Below, piece by piece: positions 1 to 6,987 of a DNA stretch of 64,000 bases. This stretch comes from Bacteroidota bacterium (lineage in GTDB: Bacteria; Bacteroidota; Bacteroidia; Flavobacteriales; Flavobacteriaceae). Both the position numbers and the translations under genes were made by a program. Position 1 is the stretch's first letter; every line of letters starts with the position of its first letter. The stretch spans positions 124,001 through 188,000 of the forward strand of contig JAQCDS010000001.1 of the NCBI GenBank assembly GCA_027620655.1, given 5' to 3'. Under the pieces are notes generated by a model, which saw only the letters and a program-made list of their open reading frames with translations, was not told the DNA's origin and did no database searches.

Positions 1-405
1 AACAGGTAGTAGATAATCACTAGATTGATTATTGGTATTTAACATACTAATCAACTTAGTTGTTGTATCAAACAGCTTAACAGATAACATTTTATGGGTT
101 TTTCTACTTTTATATGTGATTCTTCTATCAATAATAGTACTGGATTTGAGATAGGCCATATCAGTGAATGAAATTCCTCTCAAACAATAGCTTACAAAGA
201 AGTAAATAAGGGCATTTAAGAGTCTTTTATCACTTGTTATAACAAATGATGTTAACCGCTTAAATTCTATCTCTGTAAGAGCTCTTTTTGGAGTGGTTTC
301 TACAGGTACTCTTAGCTCATGAAATGGATAGTTATCCCCACTTACAAGTTTGTGCTTAATGACATAAAGATCTTTTACAACCCATTTAAAAGCTATATTT
401 ATAAA
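1..405 (-). pseudogene. Truncated tyrosine recombinase (integrase) remnant, runs off the window
   Basis: The minus strand is open from position 405 to the window edge (135 codons). The translation contains SYCLRGISFTDMAYLK, the box I region of Bacteroidetes phage/transposon integrases with the first catalytic arginine, then RITYKSRKTHK, which fits the beta-hairpin carrying the catalytic lysine. An in-frame TAG at 406-408 lies directly upstream, so the N-terminal DNA-binding domain is missing in this frame. Just upstream, another frame reads YNTIYYSL, which resembles the end of that domain, so a frameshift is possible. The histidine and tyrosine motifs would lie outside the window. It is probably a dead copy, but without the other end this is not certain. 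Confidence 0.7.
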
Positions 406-483
406 CTATAGTAGATGGTATTATAGATATTTAGAATACACGTTAAAAAGACTGTGTATGTATACAGCTGCTTTATTACTTAC

Positions 484-517
484 ACAAAAAAAGCCTTTGA
501 CCAAATGGACAAAGGCT
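484..517 (-). terminator. Intrinsic terminator after the Pol X-like gene
   Basis: An 8-bp perfect inverted repeat (AGCCTTTG at 492-499 and CAAAGGCT at 510-517) is followed on the minus strand by a run of eight T. It lies 20 bases beyond the stop of the nucleotidyltransferase gene and separates it from the recombinase remnant. Confidence 0.85.
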
Positions 518-536
518 AATTTTAAGATTTAGTTTT

Positions 537-1028
537 TTAATAACGATTACGGAACTCTGGTTTTAAAAAGGGTATTCCCAAAATATCAAATAGTTCTTTT
601 TCCTCTCTTATGCTTACTTTTTTTTCATTTTGGTAAAGATGGCCCTCAATACTTTTGTAGCCCATCGACACCCATTTATTTGCCAGGACTTTGTGTGAGT
701 ATTCAGCACAGCCAGTTCTTATGGCGTAAATGAGTCCCCAATTATTTTCATCTGCGAAAAACAAGTCTAGTTTAATGCCTTCAGGCAGAAGTCGTTGTGT
801 ATACTTGCAAGGTAATTCGCCCTTTACTTTTTTCCATTGGTTAATTACTGTTGCAATTCCACTCTCAAAAAGTCCAACATCATATGGTTTTGGAATGGCC
901 ACTAACTCAATGTCTTTCACCTCAGGTTTTCTCCGCCTAATACTGCCTGCTATTTCTATTCTTTCACAATGTGGTGCAAGCAGATCTTTTAGTTTATGGG
1001 CGATTTTCAATGCTTTATTTAGTTCCAT
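537..1028 (-). CDS. Pol X-type nucleotidyltransferase (DNA polymerase beta palm/thumb protein)
   Basis: The protein resembles the palm and thumb of family X DNA polymerases. GSIRRRKPEVKDIELV holds the nucleotidyltransferase GS motif and the first two acidic metal ligands (D and E of KDIE), KLDLFF supplies the third acid, and the C-terminal ELFDILGIPFLKPEFRN fits the thumb. No helix-hairpin-helix 8-kDa domain is present, so it is short (163 residues). The frame is open to an ATG at 1076, but the ATG at 1028 is preferred: it begins 4 bases after the stop of the upstream remnant and starts the conserved region (MELNKALKIA). Such proteins often travel in Bacteroidetes mobile elements, which fits its neighbours. 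Its biological role is not known to me. Confidence 0.75.
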   Translation of the reverse strand: MELNKALKIAHKLKDLLAPHCERIEIAGSIRRRKPEVKDIELVAIPKPYDVGLFESGIATVINQWKKVKGELPCKYTQRLLPEGIKLDLFFADENNWGLIYAIRTGCAEYSHKVLANKWVSMGYKSIEGHLYQNEKKVSIREEKELFDILGIPFLKPEFRNRY

Positions 1029-1032
1029 AGTG

Positions 1033-1269
1033 TTATTGATTTTGTGATAGGTTATATATGCCGTTATGAATTTCATTGATATAGATATCTGCTAAGTCAG
1101 TGCCTTTTTTGTATTCTTTGCTATTTAGCCATTCATCCATAACAATATTGAAGCCCATTGCATTGAGCGTTAATGCTGTTTTTTTCCAGTCCAGGTATTC
1201 ACCTTTATCTTGATATGAAGAATAAATTTGGGACTTTATTCTTTGTAATATATAAAAAATTTTAAATTT
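1033..1269 (-). pseudogene. C-terminal remnant of a mobile-element protein, possibly primase/Toprim-like
   Basis: The minus strand encodes 78 residues, open from an upstream TGA (1270-1272) to TAA at 1033-1035, with no ATG near the upstream end. The piece contains GEYLDWKKTALTL, MGFNIVMDEW and KKGTDLADIYINEI. The GTDLAD motif resembles the end of Bacteroidetes primase-like proteins (DUF6371 or Toprim type), but the match is from memory and weak. The stop is 4 bases before the likely start of the Pol X gene, which suggests the two were once translated together. The upstream part is gone and chromosomal sequence begins about here. Confidence 0.4.
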
Positions 1270-1299
1270 TCATTAGGTCTTCATCCTTCTAAAATTCCT

Positions 1300-1307
1300 T
1301 ATTTTTG
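1300..1307 (+). promoter_or_regulatory. Bacteroidetes -7 element (TATTTTTG) for the nitroreductase-kdnA pair
   Basis: TATTTTTG matches the TAnnTTTG consensus and lies 16 bases before the nitroreductase ATG. No clear -33 TTTG was found. Confidence 0.55.
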
Positions 1308-1323
1308 CTCAAAATACAATACT

Positions 1324-1956
1324 ATGAGTCTACTCAACGCCCTTAAATGGCGCTATGCCACCAAAAAATTTGATTCTAATAAATTTATTTCATCATCAGA
1401 TATTGAAAAAATAAAAGAAGGCTTTAATCTGTCAGCGTCTTCGTATGGGTTGCAACCCGTTCAGCTTTTGTTGGTCCATAACAAAGCCATTCAAAACGAA
1501 TTGGTGCCTATGTCTATGAATCAACAGCAAGTGGAACAGGCGTCTCATGTGGCTATTTTTTGCGTCAAAACCTCATTAGATGCGGATTATGTCAATGCAT
1601 ATTTTGAGCGTATCAAAAGTATTCGTCAAACACCAGATGAAATTTTAGCGCCTTTTAGAACGCATATTATTGATAGTTTTGGGGCTAAATCCACAGATGA
1701 AATTTTTCTTTGGGGTGCAAAACAAGCATATTTGGCCATGGGGAATTTGTTGGCCGTTTGTGCTGATCTTAACATTGATGCTTGCCCAATGGAAGGTTTT
1801 GAGCCTGCAAAATTTGATGCGTATTTCGATTTAAAAGCCAAAGGCTTACGTTCTGTTCTTATTATGCCAATGGGGTATAGGGCAGAGGATGATCCTTTTG
1901 CAGCAATGAAAAAAGTCCGTAAACCCCTATCTGAATCTGTAACTGAAATTTTATAA
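1324..1956 (+). CDS. Nitroreductase family protein (NAD(P)H-dependent oxidoreductase)
   Basis: This 210-residue protein has the hallmarks of the NfsB/YdgI nitroreductase family: KWRYATKKFD near the N-terminus and SASSYGLQPVQLLLV in the FMN-binding region, followed by a LAMGNLLAVCADLNIDACPMEGF segment. The family reduces nitroaromatics, quinones or flavins with NAD(P)H in the cytoplasm; the natural substrate here cannot be told. It is two bases upstream of kdnA, so the two are probably co-transcribed from the promoter at 1300. Length and start are normal for the family. Confidence 0.88.
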   Translation: MSLLNALKWRYATKKFDSNKFISSSDIEKIKEGFNLSASSYGLQPVQLLLVHNKAIQNELVPMSMNQQQVEQASHVAIFCVKTSLDADYVNAYFERIKSIRQTPDEILAPFRTHIIDSFGAKSTDEIFLWGAKQAYLAMGNLLAVCADLNIDACPMEGFEPAKFDAYFDLKAKGLRSVLIMPMGYRAEDDPFAAMKKVRKPLSESVTEIL

Positions 1957-1958
1957 TT

Positions 1959-3155
1959 ATGCCCGGATTTGAACTTTTTGGAGAAGCAGAACGCAAAGAA
2001 GTCCACGATGTATTGGACTCAGGTGTTTTGATGCGTTATGGTTTTGATGGCCTTAGACAAGGTCATTGGAAAGCCAAGGATATGGAATTGGCTATTCAAA
2101 AACGATTTGATGTTCAGCATGCACAACTGGTGAGTAGCGGCACTGCTGCTGTAAGTATGGCCCTCGCTGCTGCAGGAGTAGGTGCTGGAGATGAAGTTAT
2201 TATGCCAACCTTTACGTTTGTAGCGAGCTTTGAAGCTATTATGATGACAGGAGCAACGCCTGTAGTTGTTGATATAGACGATACTTTAACGCTTGATATT
2301 GCATCTGTTAAAGCTGCTATTACTCCAAAAACAAAAGCTATTATGCCAGTGCATATGTGCGGCAGTATGGCCAATCTTGAGGCTTTAAAATCTATTTGTG
2401 ACACACACCATTTACTACTAATCGAGGATGCTTGCCAAGCCATTGGCGGCACATACAAAGGAAAATCCTTAGGAACGATTGGCGATTTGGGTTGTTTTTC
2501 TTTTGATTTTGTCAAAACAGTCACTTGTGGCGAAGGCGGAGGCGTTATCACCAACAACACGACTTATGCAAAATATCTGGATCATTTTAGTGACCATGGA
2601 CATGATCATGTTGGACACGACCGTGGCGCCGAAACACACCCGTTTTTAGGCTATAATTTTCGTATTTCTGAACTCAATGCTGCTGTTGGGTTGGCACAAT
2701 TTAGGCGTTTAGATGCGTTTTTGGACTTACAAAAAAAGCATTATTCCATTCTAAGACATGCCATAGAACCCATTGATGGGGTGACCTTTCGAACCGTGCC
2801 AGAGGGTGGAGTAGAAAGTTATGCTTTTTTAAATTTTTTCTTAGACGATTTAGAAACCGCTAGAGGTGTCATTCAATCCTTTAAAGCCAATGGAATCGAT
2901 GCTTGTTTTCACTATTATGACAACAATTGGCACTATATTCGAAAATGGGAGCACTTGAAGGATAAAAAATCTTTGTATCCATTATCTCAAGACTTAAAAA
3001 ATGGATTAAATGATTTGAAAGACAAGGATTTTTCTAAATCAGATCATTTTATTGGAAGAAATATCTCATGTCTCATAAAATTATCTTGGACTGAAGAAAA
3101 AGCGCATCAAAGAGCTGAATTAATGGCCAATTGCATCAAAAATACAATTGGTTAG
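1959..3155 (+). CDS. kdnA: DegT-family transaminase, probably KdnA (8-amino-3,8-dideoxy-octulosonate transaminase)
   Basis: A PLP-dependent DegT/DnrJ/EryC1/StrS aminotransferase of 398 residues. SSGTAA (59-64) binds the cofactor phosphate, EDACQAIGGTYKGKSLGTIGD (156-176) is typical, and Lys186 in FVKTVTCGEGG is the Schiff-base lysine. The N-terminus MPGFELFG and the stretch SDHGHDHVGHDRGAETHP are what I recall of Shewanella KdnA, which aminates 8-oxo-Kdo to Kdo8N. A KdnB-like oxidase is encoded at 46743 beside kdsB, which supports this role although the genes are 44 kb apart. The alternative is another sugar aminotransferase. Its TAG stop overlaps the ribB stop on the other strand. Confidence 0.75.
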   Translation: MPGFELFGEAERKEVHDVLDSGVLMRYGFDGLRQGHWKAKDMELAIQKRFDVQHAQLVSSGTAAVSMALAAAGVGAGDEVIMPTFTFVASFEAIMMTGATPVVVDIDDTLTLDIASVKAAITPKTKAIMPVHMCGSMANLEALKSICDTHHLLLIEDACQAIGGTYKGKSLGTIGDLGCFSFDFVKTVTCGEGGGVITNNTTYAKYLDHFSDHGHDHVGHDRGAETHPFLGYNFRISELNAAVGLAQFRRLDAFLDLQKKHYSILRHAIEPIDGVTFRTVPEGGVESYAFLNFFLDDLETARGVIQSFKANGIDACFHYYDNNWHYIRKWEHLKDKKSLYPLSQDLKNGLNDLKDKDFSKSDHFIGRNISCLIKLSWTEEKAHQRAELMANCIKNTIG

Positions 3156-4303
3156 TATTTGATATAATCAATAATTTCTAAGCCATAACCAATCATTCCA
3201 ACACGCTTTTTTTGTTTGCTATTGGAAATCAGATTAATTTTAGTAATATCTAGGTCGTGAAGAATTTGAGCACCAATACCAAAATCTTTTTCATCCATAC
3301 TAATGCTTGGTGCTTTGACAACTTCACCTTTTTTTTGCGTCTCTTTTAAAACGTCTAATCGTTTCAATGTTTTTTGTGGACTAGAATTTTGATTGATAAA
3401 AATAATAGCACCCTTGCCTTTTTTATCAATCACATGAAACATATCATCTAATTTTTTATCAGCATTATTGGTGAATGTTCCCAAAATATCATTATTCACT
3501 AATGTGGAGTTGATTCGTGTTGGTATTGCTTCATTAGTAGACCATTGTCCTTTTGTCAGTGCAATATGAACGGCATCATTGGTGGTTTGTTGATATGCTC
3601 TTAGTCGGTATGTTCCAAAACGAGTTTCAATTTGAAAATCATGTTTTTTATCAATTAACGAATCGTGTTGCATTCGATAGGCAACAAGATCTTCAATAGA
3701 AATGATTTTGAGGTCAAATTTTTTGGCCACTTTAATTAGTTGTGGCAATCGTGCCATAGTTCCGTCCTCATTTAAAATTTCAACCAAAATACCAGCGGGT
3801 TCAAATCCAGCCAATCGGGCCAAATCAACAGCGGCTTCAGTATGTCCTGTACGCCGCAAAACACCACCATTTTTTGCTTTTAATGGAAAAATATGCCCTG
3901 GGCGGCCAAGATCGTGCGACTTAGTTTTGGGGTTTACCAATGATTTGATGGTTTTAGCGCGGTCAGATACTGATATTCCTGTGGTGCATCCATGTCCAAT
4001 TAAATCGACAGAAACTGTAAATTGTGTATGATGAAGTACAGTATTGTTTTGTACCATCATATTCAAATCCAATTCATCACAACGGGTTTCTGTTAGTGGG
4101 GCACAAATAAGTCCGCGTCCATGAGTGGCCATAAAATTGATCATTTCTGGCGTTACAGTTTCTGCTGCAGCAATAAAATCACCTTCATTTTCGCGGTTTT
4201 CATCATCAACAACAACAACGACCTTACCCGCTTTTATATCTGCTATTGCTTCCTCAATGGTGTTGAGTTTTTCTACTAGAGTTGATTTTTGTGTTATAGA
4301 CAT
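3152..4303 (-). CDS. ribB: 3,4-dihydroxy-2-butanone 4-phosphate synthase with degenerate GTP cyclohydrolase II domain
   Basis: The N-terminal half (about 1-210) is a full DHBP synthase: DDENRENEGD (33-42), HGRGLICAPL (61-70), HHTQFTVSVD (91-100) and RTGHTEAAVDLARLAG (151-166). It makes the four-carbon unit of riboflavin from ribulose 5-phosphate. The C-terminal half (about 215-383) aligns in layout with RibA but lacks the zinc-binding cysteines and the usual GRGIGL segment; only a late DFGIGAQILHDL remains. It resembles the RibBX proteins described in Proteobacteria, so cyclohydrolase activity is unlikely here. It is last in the ftsK-lolA-lptF/G block, 39 bases after the permease. Confidence 0.9.
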   Translation of the reverse strand: MSITQKSTLVEKLNTIEEAIADIKAGKVVVVVDDENRENEGDFIAAAETVTPEMINFMATHGRGLICAPLTETRCDELDLNMMVQNNTVLHHTQFTVSVDLIGHGCTTGISVSDRAKTIKSLVNPKTKSHDLGRPGHIFPLKAKNGGVLRRTGHTEAAVDLARLAGFEPAGILVEILNEDGTMARLPQLIKVAKKFDLKIISIEDLVAYRMQHDSLIDKKHDFQIETRFGTYRLRAYQQTTNDAVHIALTKGQWSTNEAIPTRINSTLVNNDILGTFTNNADKKLDDMFHVIDKKGKGAIIFINQNSSPQKTLKRLDVLKETQKKGEVVKAPSISMDEKDFGIGAQILHDLDITKINLISNSKQKKRVGMIGYGLEIIDYIKY

Positions 4304-4342
4304 GTAGTATTTTTTGCAAAGATAGTAGAACGTTAGTAAAAC

Positions 4343-6325
4343 TTATGAAATTTTAGTTAAATCTTCATTCATTTTTTTATTGAAATACAATCGATATAAG
4401 AAGAATAGGGGGAGCGCCAAAATGACGAAAACGACATTATGGGTAATAAAATTTTTTTTCAAAATTTTATAAAATTCAGATTGATTTTTTAAAACCTTAG
4501 TAAACAATACAAGAAATAATAACACTGAAAATATACCAATAGTGACCAAAATTTTTCCTATTGTTGGTAGGCCATTATTATTTAGGATCAATCCACTAAT
4601 GCCAAAAATTAAGAGCGTAAGATGCGCATAATTTGCAAGTGTTGCATTTTCATGATAATCTTCCATATGACGCACACCAGATTCAAAAGATTCATTACTT
4701 AAATTTCCAGAAAGTTTCAGTTCTAATTCTGTAATTCCTCTTTGTTCTAGAACTTGAAGCGCATTTTTTTTGTGAGCAATACTCAACCCATAGTGTCTAT
4801 AATTTTTTACTAAATCAATGAGTTTATCATTTTCAAAACGGTCTATATTTTTTGTATCAACACTTTCGTTTTTATGATTATTATCTGAAATTATAGAGGT
4901 TTTAACTAATTTTTGTTTTAATGGAATTAAGAAAGAATCTAAATCCAAAAGCGCCCTATCTTTTGTTGCTTTACTCGTAAGATATATACTAAAAGGCAAC
5001 ATAATTAATCCAGCTAACCATGTCGCAAAAACAGGATCTAAACTATTATCTTCCGAACTGTTTTTAGCAAAAATACTAATGAAGTGATACGTTAAGAAGA
5101 TAAGAATAGCAATAACCAAAGGAAGTCCAATACCCCCTTTTCGTATCAATGCTCCAAGTGGTGCACCTACAAAAAACAGGATAATACACATCAAGCCTAG
5201 TGCAAATTTGTCGTGTAGCGCCACAATATGTTTATTAATATTTGTTGTAGAAATTGATAATGATTTTGCCTTTACTTTTATGTCATCTTGTGCAGATTTG
5301 GCAGATCCTATTGCCAAATCGTAAAGCTGAACGGCCTTTTTCTTAGTAAAAAGATCAATTATATTTTTTGGTACAGCGGCTAAAGAGTCCTTTTTTTTGT
5401 AATTATAATTTAGATTCAAATTTGTTTGTAGTGAGCGTGCCATCATATTTTTTGAAAACTCCTCTATTGCTTTGCTTTTTGTTTCGTACAAGGAATCAAT
5501 GGTGGTATTCAATTCGGCAACACCAAGCATATTAAAACGTGTATTCGTGTTTTTTTTATCAAAATCTACATCGTTAAATTTCGAGACATCAATATTTATG
5601 ACATAACGCTCAAATGTACTTTTGACTTGTGGTCTGTTTTTTGTTCTCTTTTGATAATTTGCGGATTGAATCTCATCATAATAATTTCCATCATAAAGGA
5701 TGAGTTGAACAAGATCTGAAGATTCATCACTATAAAATTCTCCTGTTTTAGATTTAATTACAGTATAGTTTCCAGAAGTATTCCCTTTTTTTTGATGAAT
5801 GATAACATCTTCGAGGAATTCACCATTGTCACCACTTTTTTTGGCCACTTTGATGTTGATGTCTTGAATCTGATTAAATTGACCTTCGGCAACAATCATT
5901 GCAGGTTTTACCCGTGCAATGTTCTGTCGTAAATTATAAAAGTTATACTCTGCTAATGGAATGACATTATTGGCAAAGAAAAAACTAACAATAGAAAGAA
6001 ATACGATAAAAATACTTAAACTTTTCATGGCACGTTGCAAAGAAATTCCTGTAGATTTCATTGCTGCGAACTCGTAGTTTTCAGAAAAATTTCCAAAGAC
6101 CATTATCGATACCAAAAGCACCGTTAGGGGGAGAACTAAAACTACAATTCGAGGGGATACATATATCAAAAATTTTAGAATTACATCAAATTCTAAATCT
6201 TTTCCAGCGAGCTCAGAAATATAAACCCATACGGATTGCAGGAGGAAAATAAACATCAAAATAGTAAAGACACTAAAAAATGACTTCAAATAGGTAGATA
6301 GTATGTAGCGATCTAAAATTTTCAA
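4343..6325 (-). CDS. LptF/LptG family permease (YjgP/YjgQ), LPS export
   Basis: This inner-membrane protein starts MKILDRYILSTYLKSFF, typical of LptF/LptG, with three early membrane spans, the motif ENYEFAAMKSTGIS that contacts the LptB ATPase, a periplasmic beta-rich middle (about 125-350), and three further spans (about 370-450). The pair moves lipopolysaccharide from the inner membrane toward the Lpt bridge. At 660 residues it is much longer than the usual 360: about 200 extra residues follow the last canonical span, with a charged stretch and three more hydrophobic segments near the C-terminus. It lies 8 bases after lolA. Whether it acts as LptF or LptG cannot be told. Confidence 0.88.
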   Translation of the reverse strand: MKILDRYILSTYLKSFFSVFTILMFIFLLQSVWVYISELAGKDLEFDVILKFLIYVSPRIVVLVLPLTVLLVSIMVFGNFSENYEFAAMKSTGISLQRAMKSLSIFIVFLSIVSFFFANNVIPLAEYNFYNLRQNIARVKPAMIVAEGQFNQIQDINIKVAKKSGDNGEFLEDVIIHQKKGNTSGNYTVIKSKTGEFYSDESSDLVQLILYDGNYYDEIQSANYQKRTKNRPQVKSTFERYVINIDVSKFNDVDFDKKNTNTRFNMLGVAELNTTIDSLYETKSKAIEEFSKNMMARSLQTNLNLNYNYKKKDSLAAVPKNIIDLFTKKKAVQLYDLAIGSAKSAQDDIKVKAKSLSISTTNINKHIVALHDKFALGLMCIILFFVGAPLGALIRKGGIGLPLVIAILIFLTYHFISIFAKNSSEDNSLDPVFATWLAGLIMLPFSIYLTSKATKDRALLDLDSFLIPLKQKLVKTSIISDNNHKNESVDTKNIDRFENDKLIDLVKNYRHYGLSIAHKKNALQVLEQRGITELELKLSGNLSNESFESGVRHMEDYHENATLANYAHLTLLIFGISGLILNNNGLPTIGKILVTIGIFSVLLFLVLFTKVLKNQSEFYKILKKNFITHNVVFVILALPLFFLYRLYFNKKMNEDLTKIS

Positions 6326-6333
6326 TGCTGGCC

Positions 6334-6987
6334 CTAATCTAAATTATTGATGTAATAATCGCTGTATTTTGAGGCATCAAACTTAAAAAATGATTGAGGA
6401 AGAGGGGTGTTTGTATTAAATTCTATTATACTTATTGTTGTTTTGGTATTGTTTTCACCTATTTCAATTAAATTATAGATGTGTTTTGTTTTGATGTCAA
6501 TTCCAAGTAGAGCGTATTTTATTTCAGTCTCTGAATCAATAGGAGTGAGTTTGATATATTGTATTTTTCGCCCCATTTTATTTTGAATGATGTCTAGAGT
6601 ATAGTTGTATCCTAACTCAAAAAATGAAAACAATTGACTTGGTGAAATTGTATTTTCTTCTTCGGAGTTTTCATTAGAAATTGTAACCTCTTCGTCTTCT
6701 GAGCTGATGGTGTAGAGTGTTTTTCCATCAAAAATGCGTTGAATCCCAAGAATATCAAGTACATATTTGTCTCCTTCTAGTGTGACTTTTCCTTTTGTTT
6801 CTTGTCGGATATTTTCCGACTCATTTTCTAAAACATACTTAAAAGAAATCTCAATATTATCGTAACTGTTTATTTTTTCATTGACTTCACTCAAAAGCTG
6901 TTTTGCTTTTGGGTCTTTGGTTTGTGCATCACTTGTGCTCAACGAAATTAGAGCGAAAAGGAGAAAATTAATTTTAAGAAATTTCAT
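6334..6987 (-). CDS. lolA: LolA-like outer-membrane lipoprotein carrier
   Basis: A 217-residue secreted protein with a signal peptide (about 1-21, ending near SDAQ). The body shows the LolA pattern: KAKQLLSEVNEKINSYDNIEISFKY, then GKVTLEGDKYVL, and DGKTLYTISSEDEEVTI. LolA carries lipoproteins across the periplasm to the outer membrane. It overlaps the ftsK end by 14 bases and precedes the LptF/G permease by 8 bases, a gene order I know from other Bacteroidetes and one that pairs envelope transport functions. The assignment rests on pattern and context; sequence identity in this family is low. Confidence 0.82.
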   Translation of the reverse strand: MKFLKINFLLFALISLSTSDAQTKDPKAKQLLSEVNEKINSYDNIEISFKYVLENESENIRQETKGKVTLEGDKYVLDILGIQRIFDGKTLYTISSEDEEVTISNENSEEENTISPSQLFSFFELGYNYTLDIIQNKMGRKIQYIKLTPIDSETEIKYALLGIDIKTKHIYNLIEIGENNTKTTISIIEFNTNTPLPQSFFKFDASKYSDYYINNLD

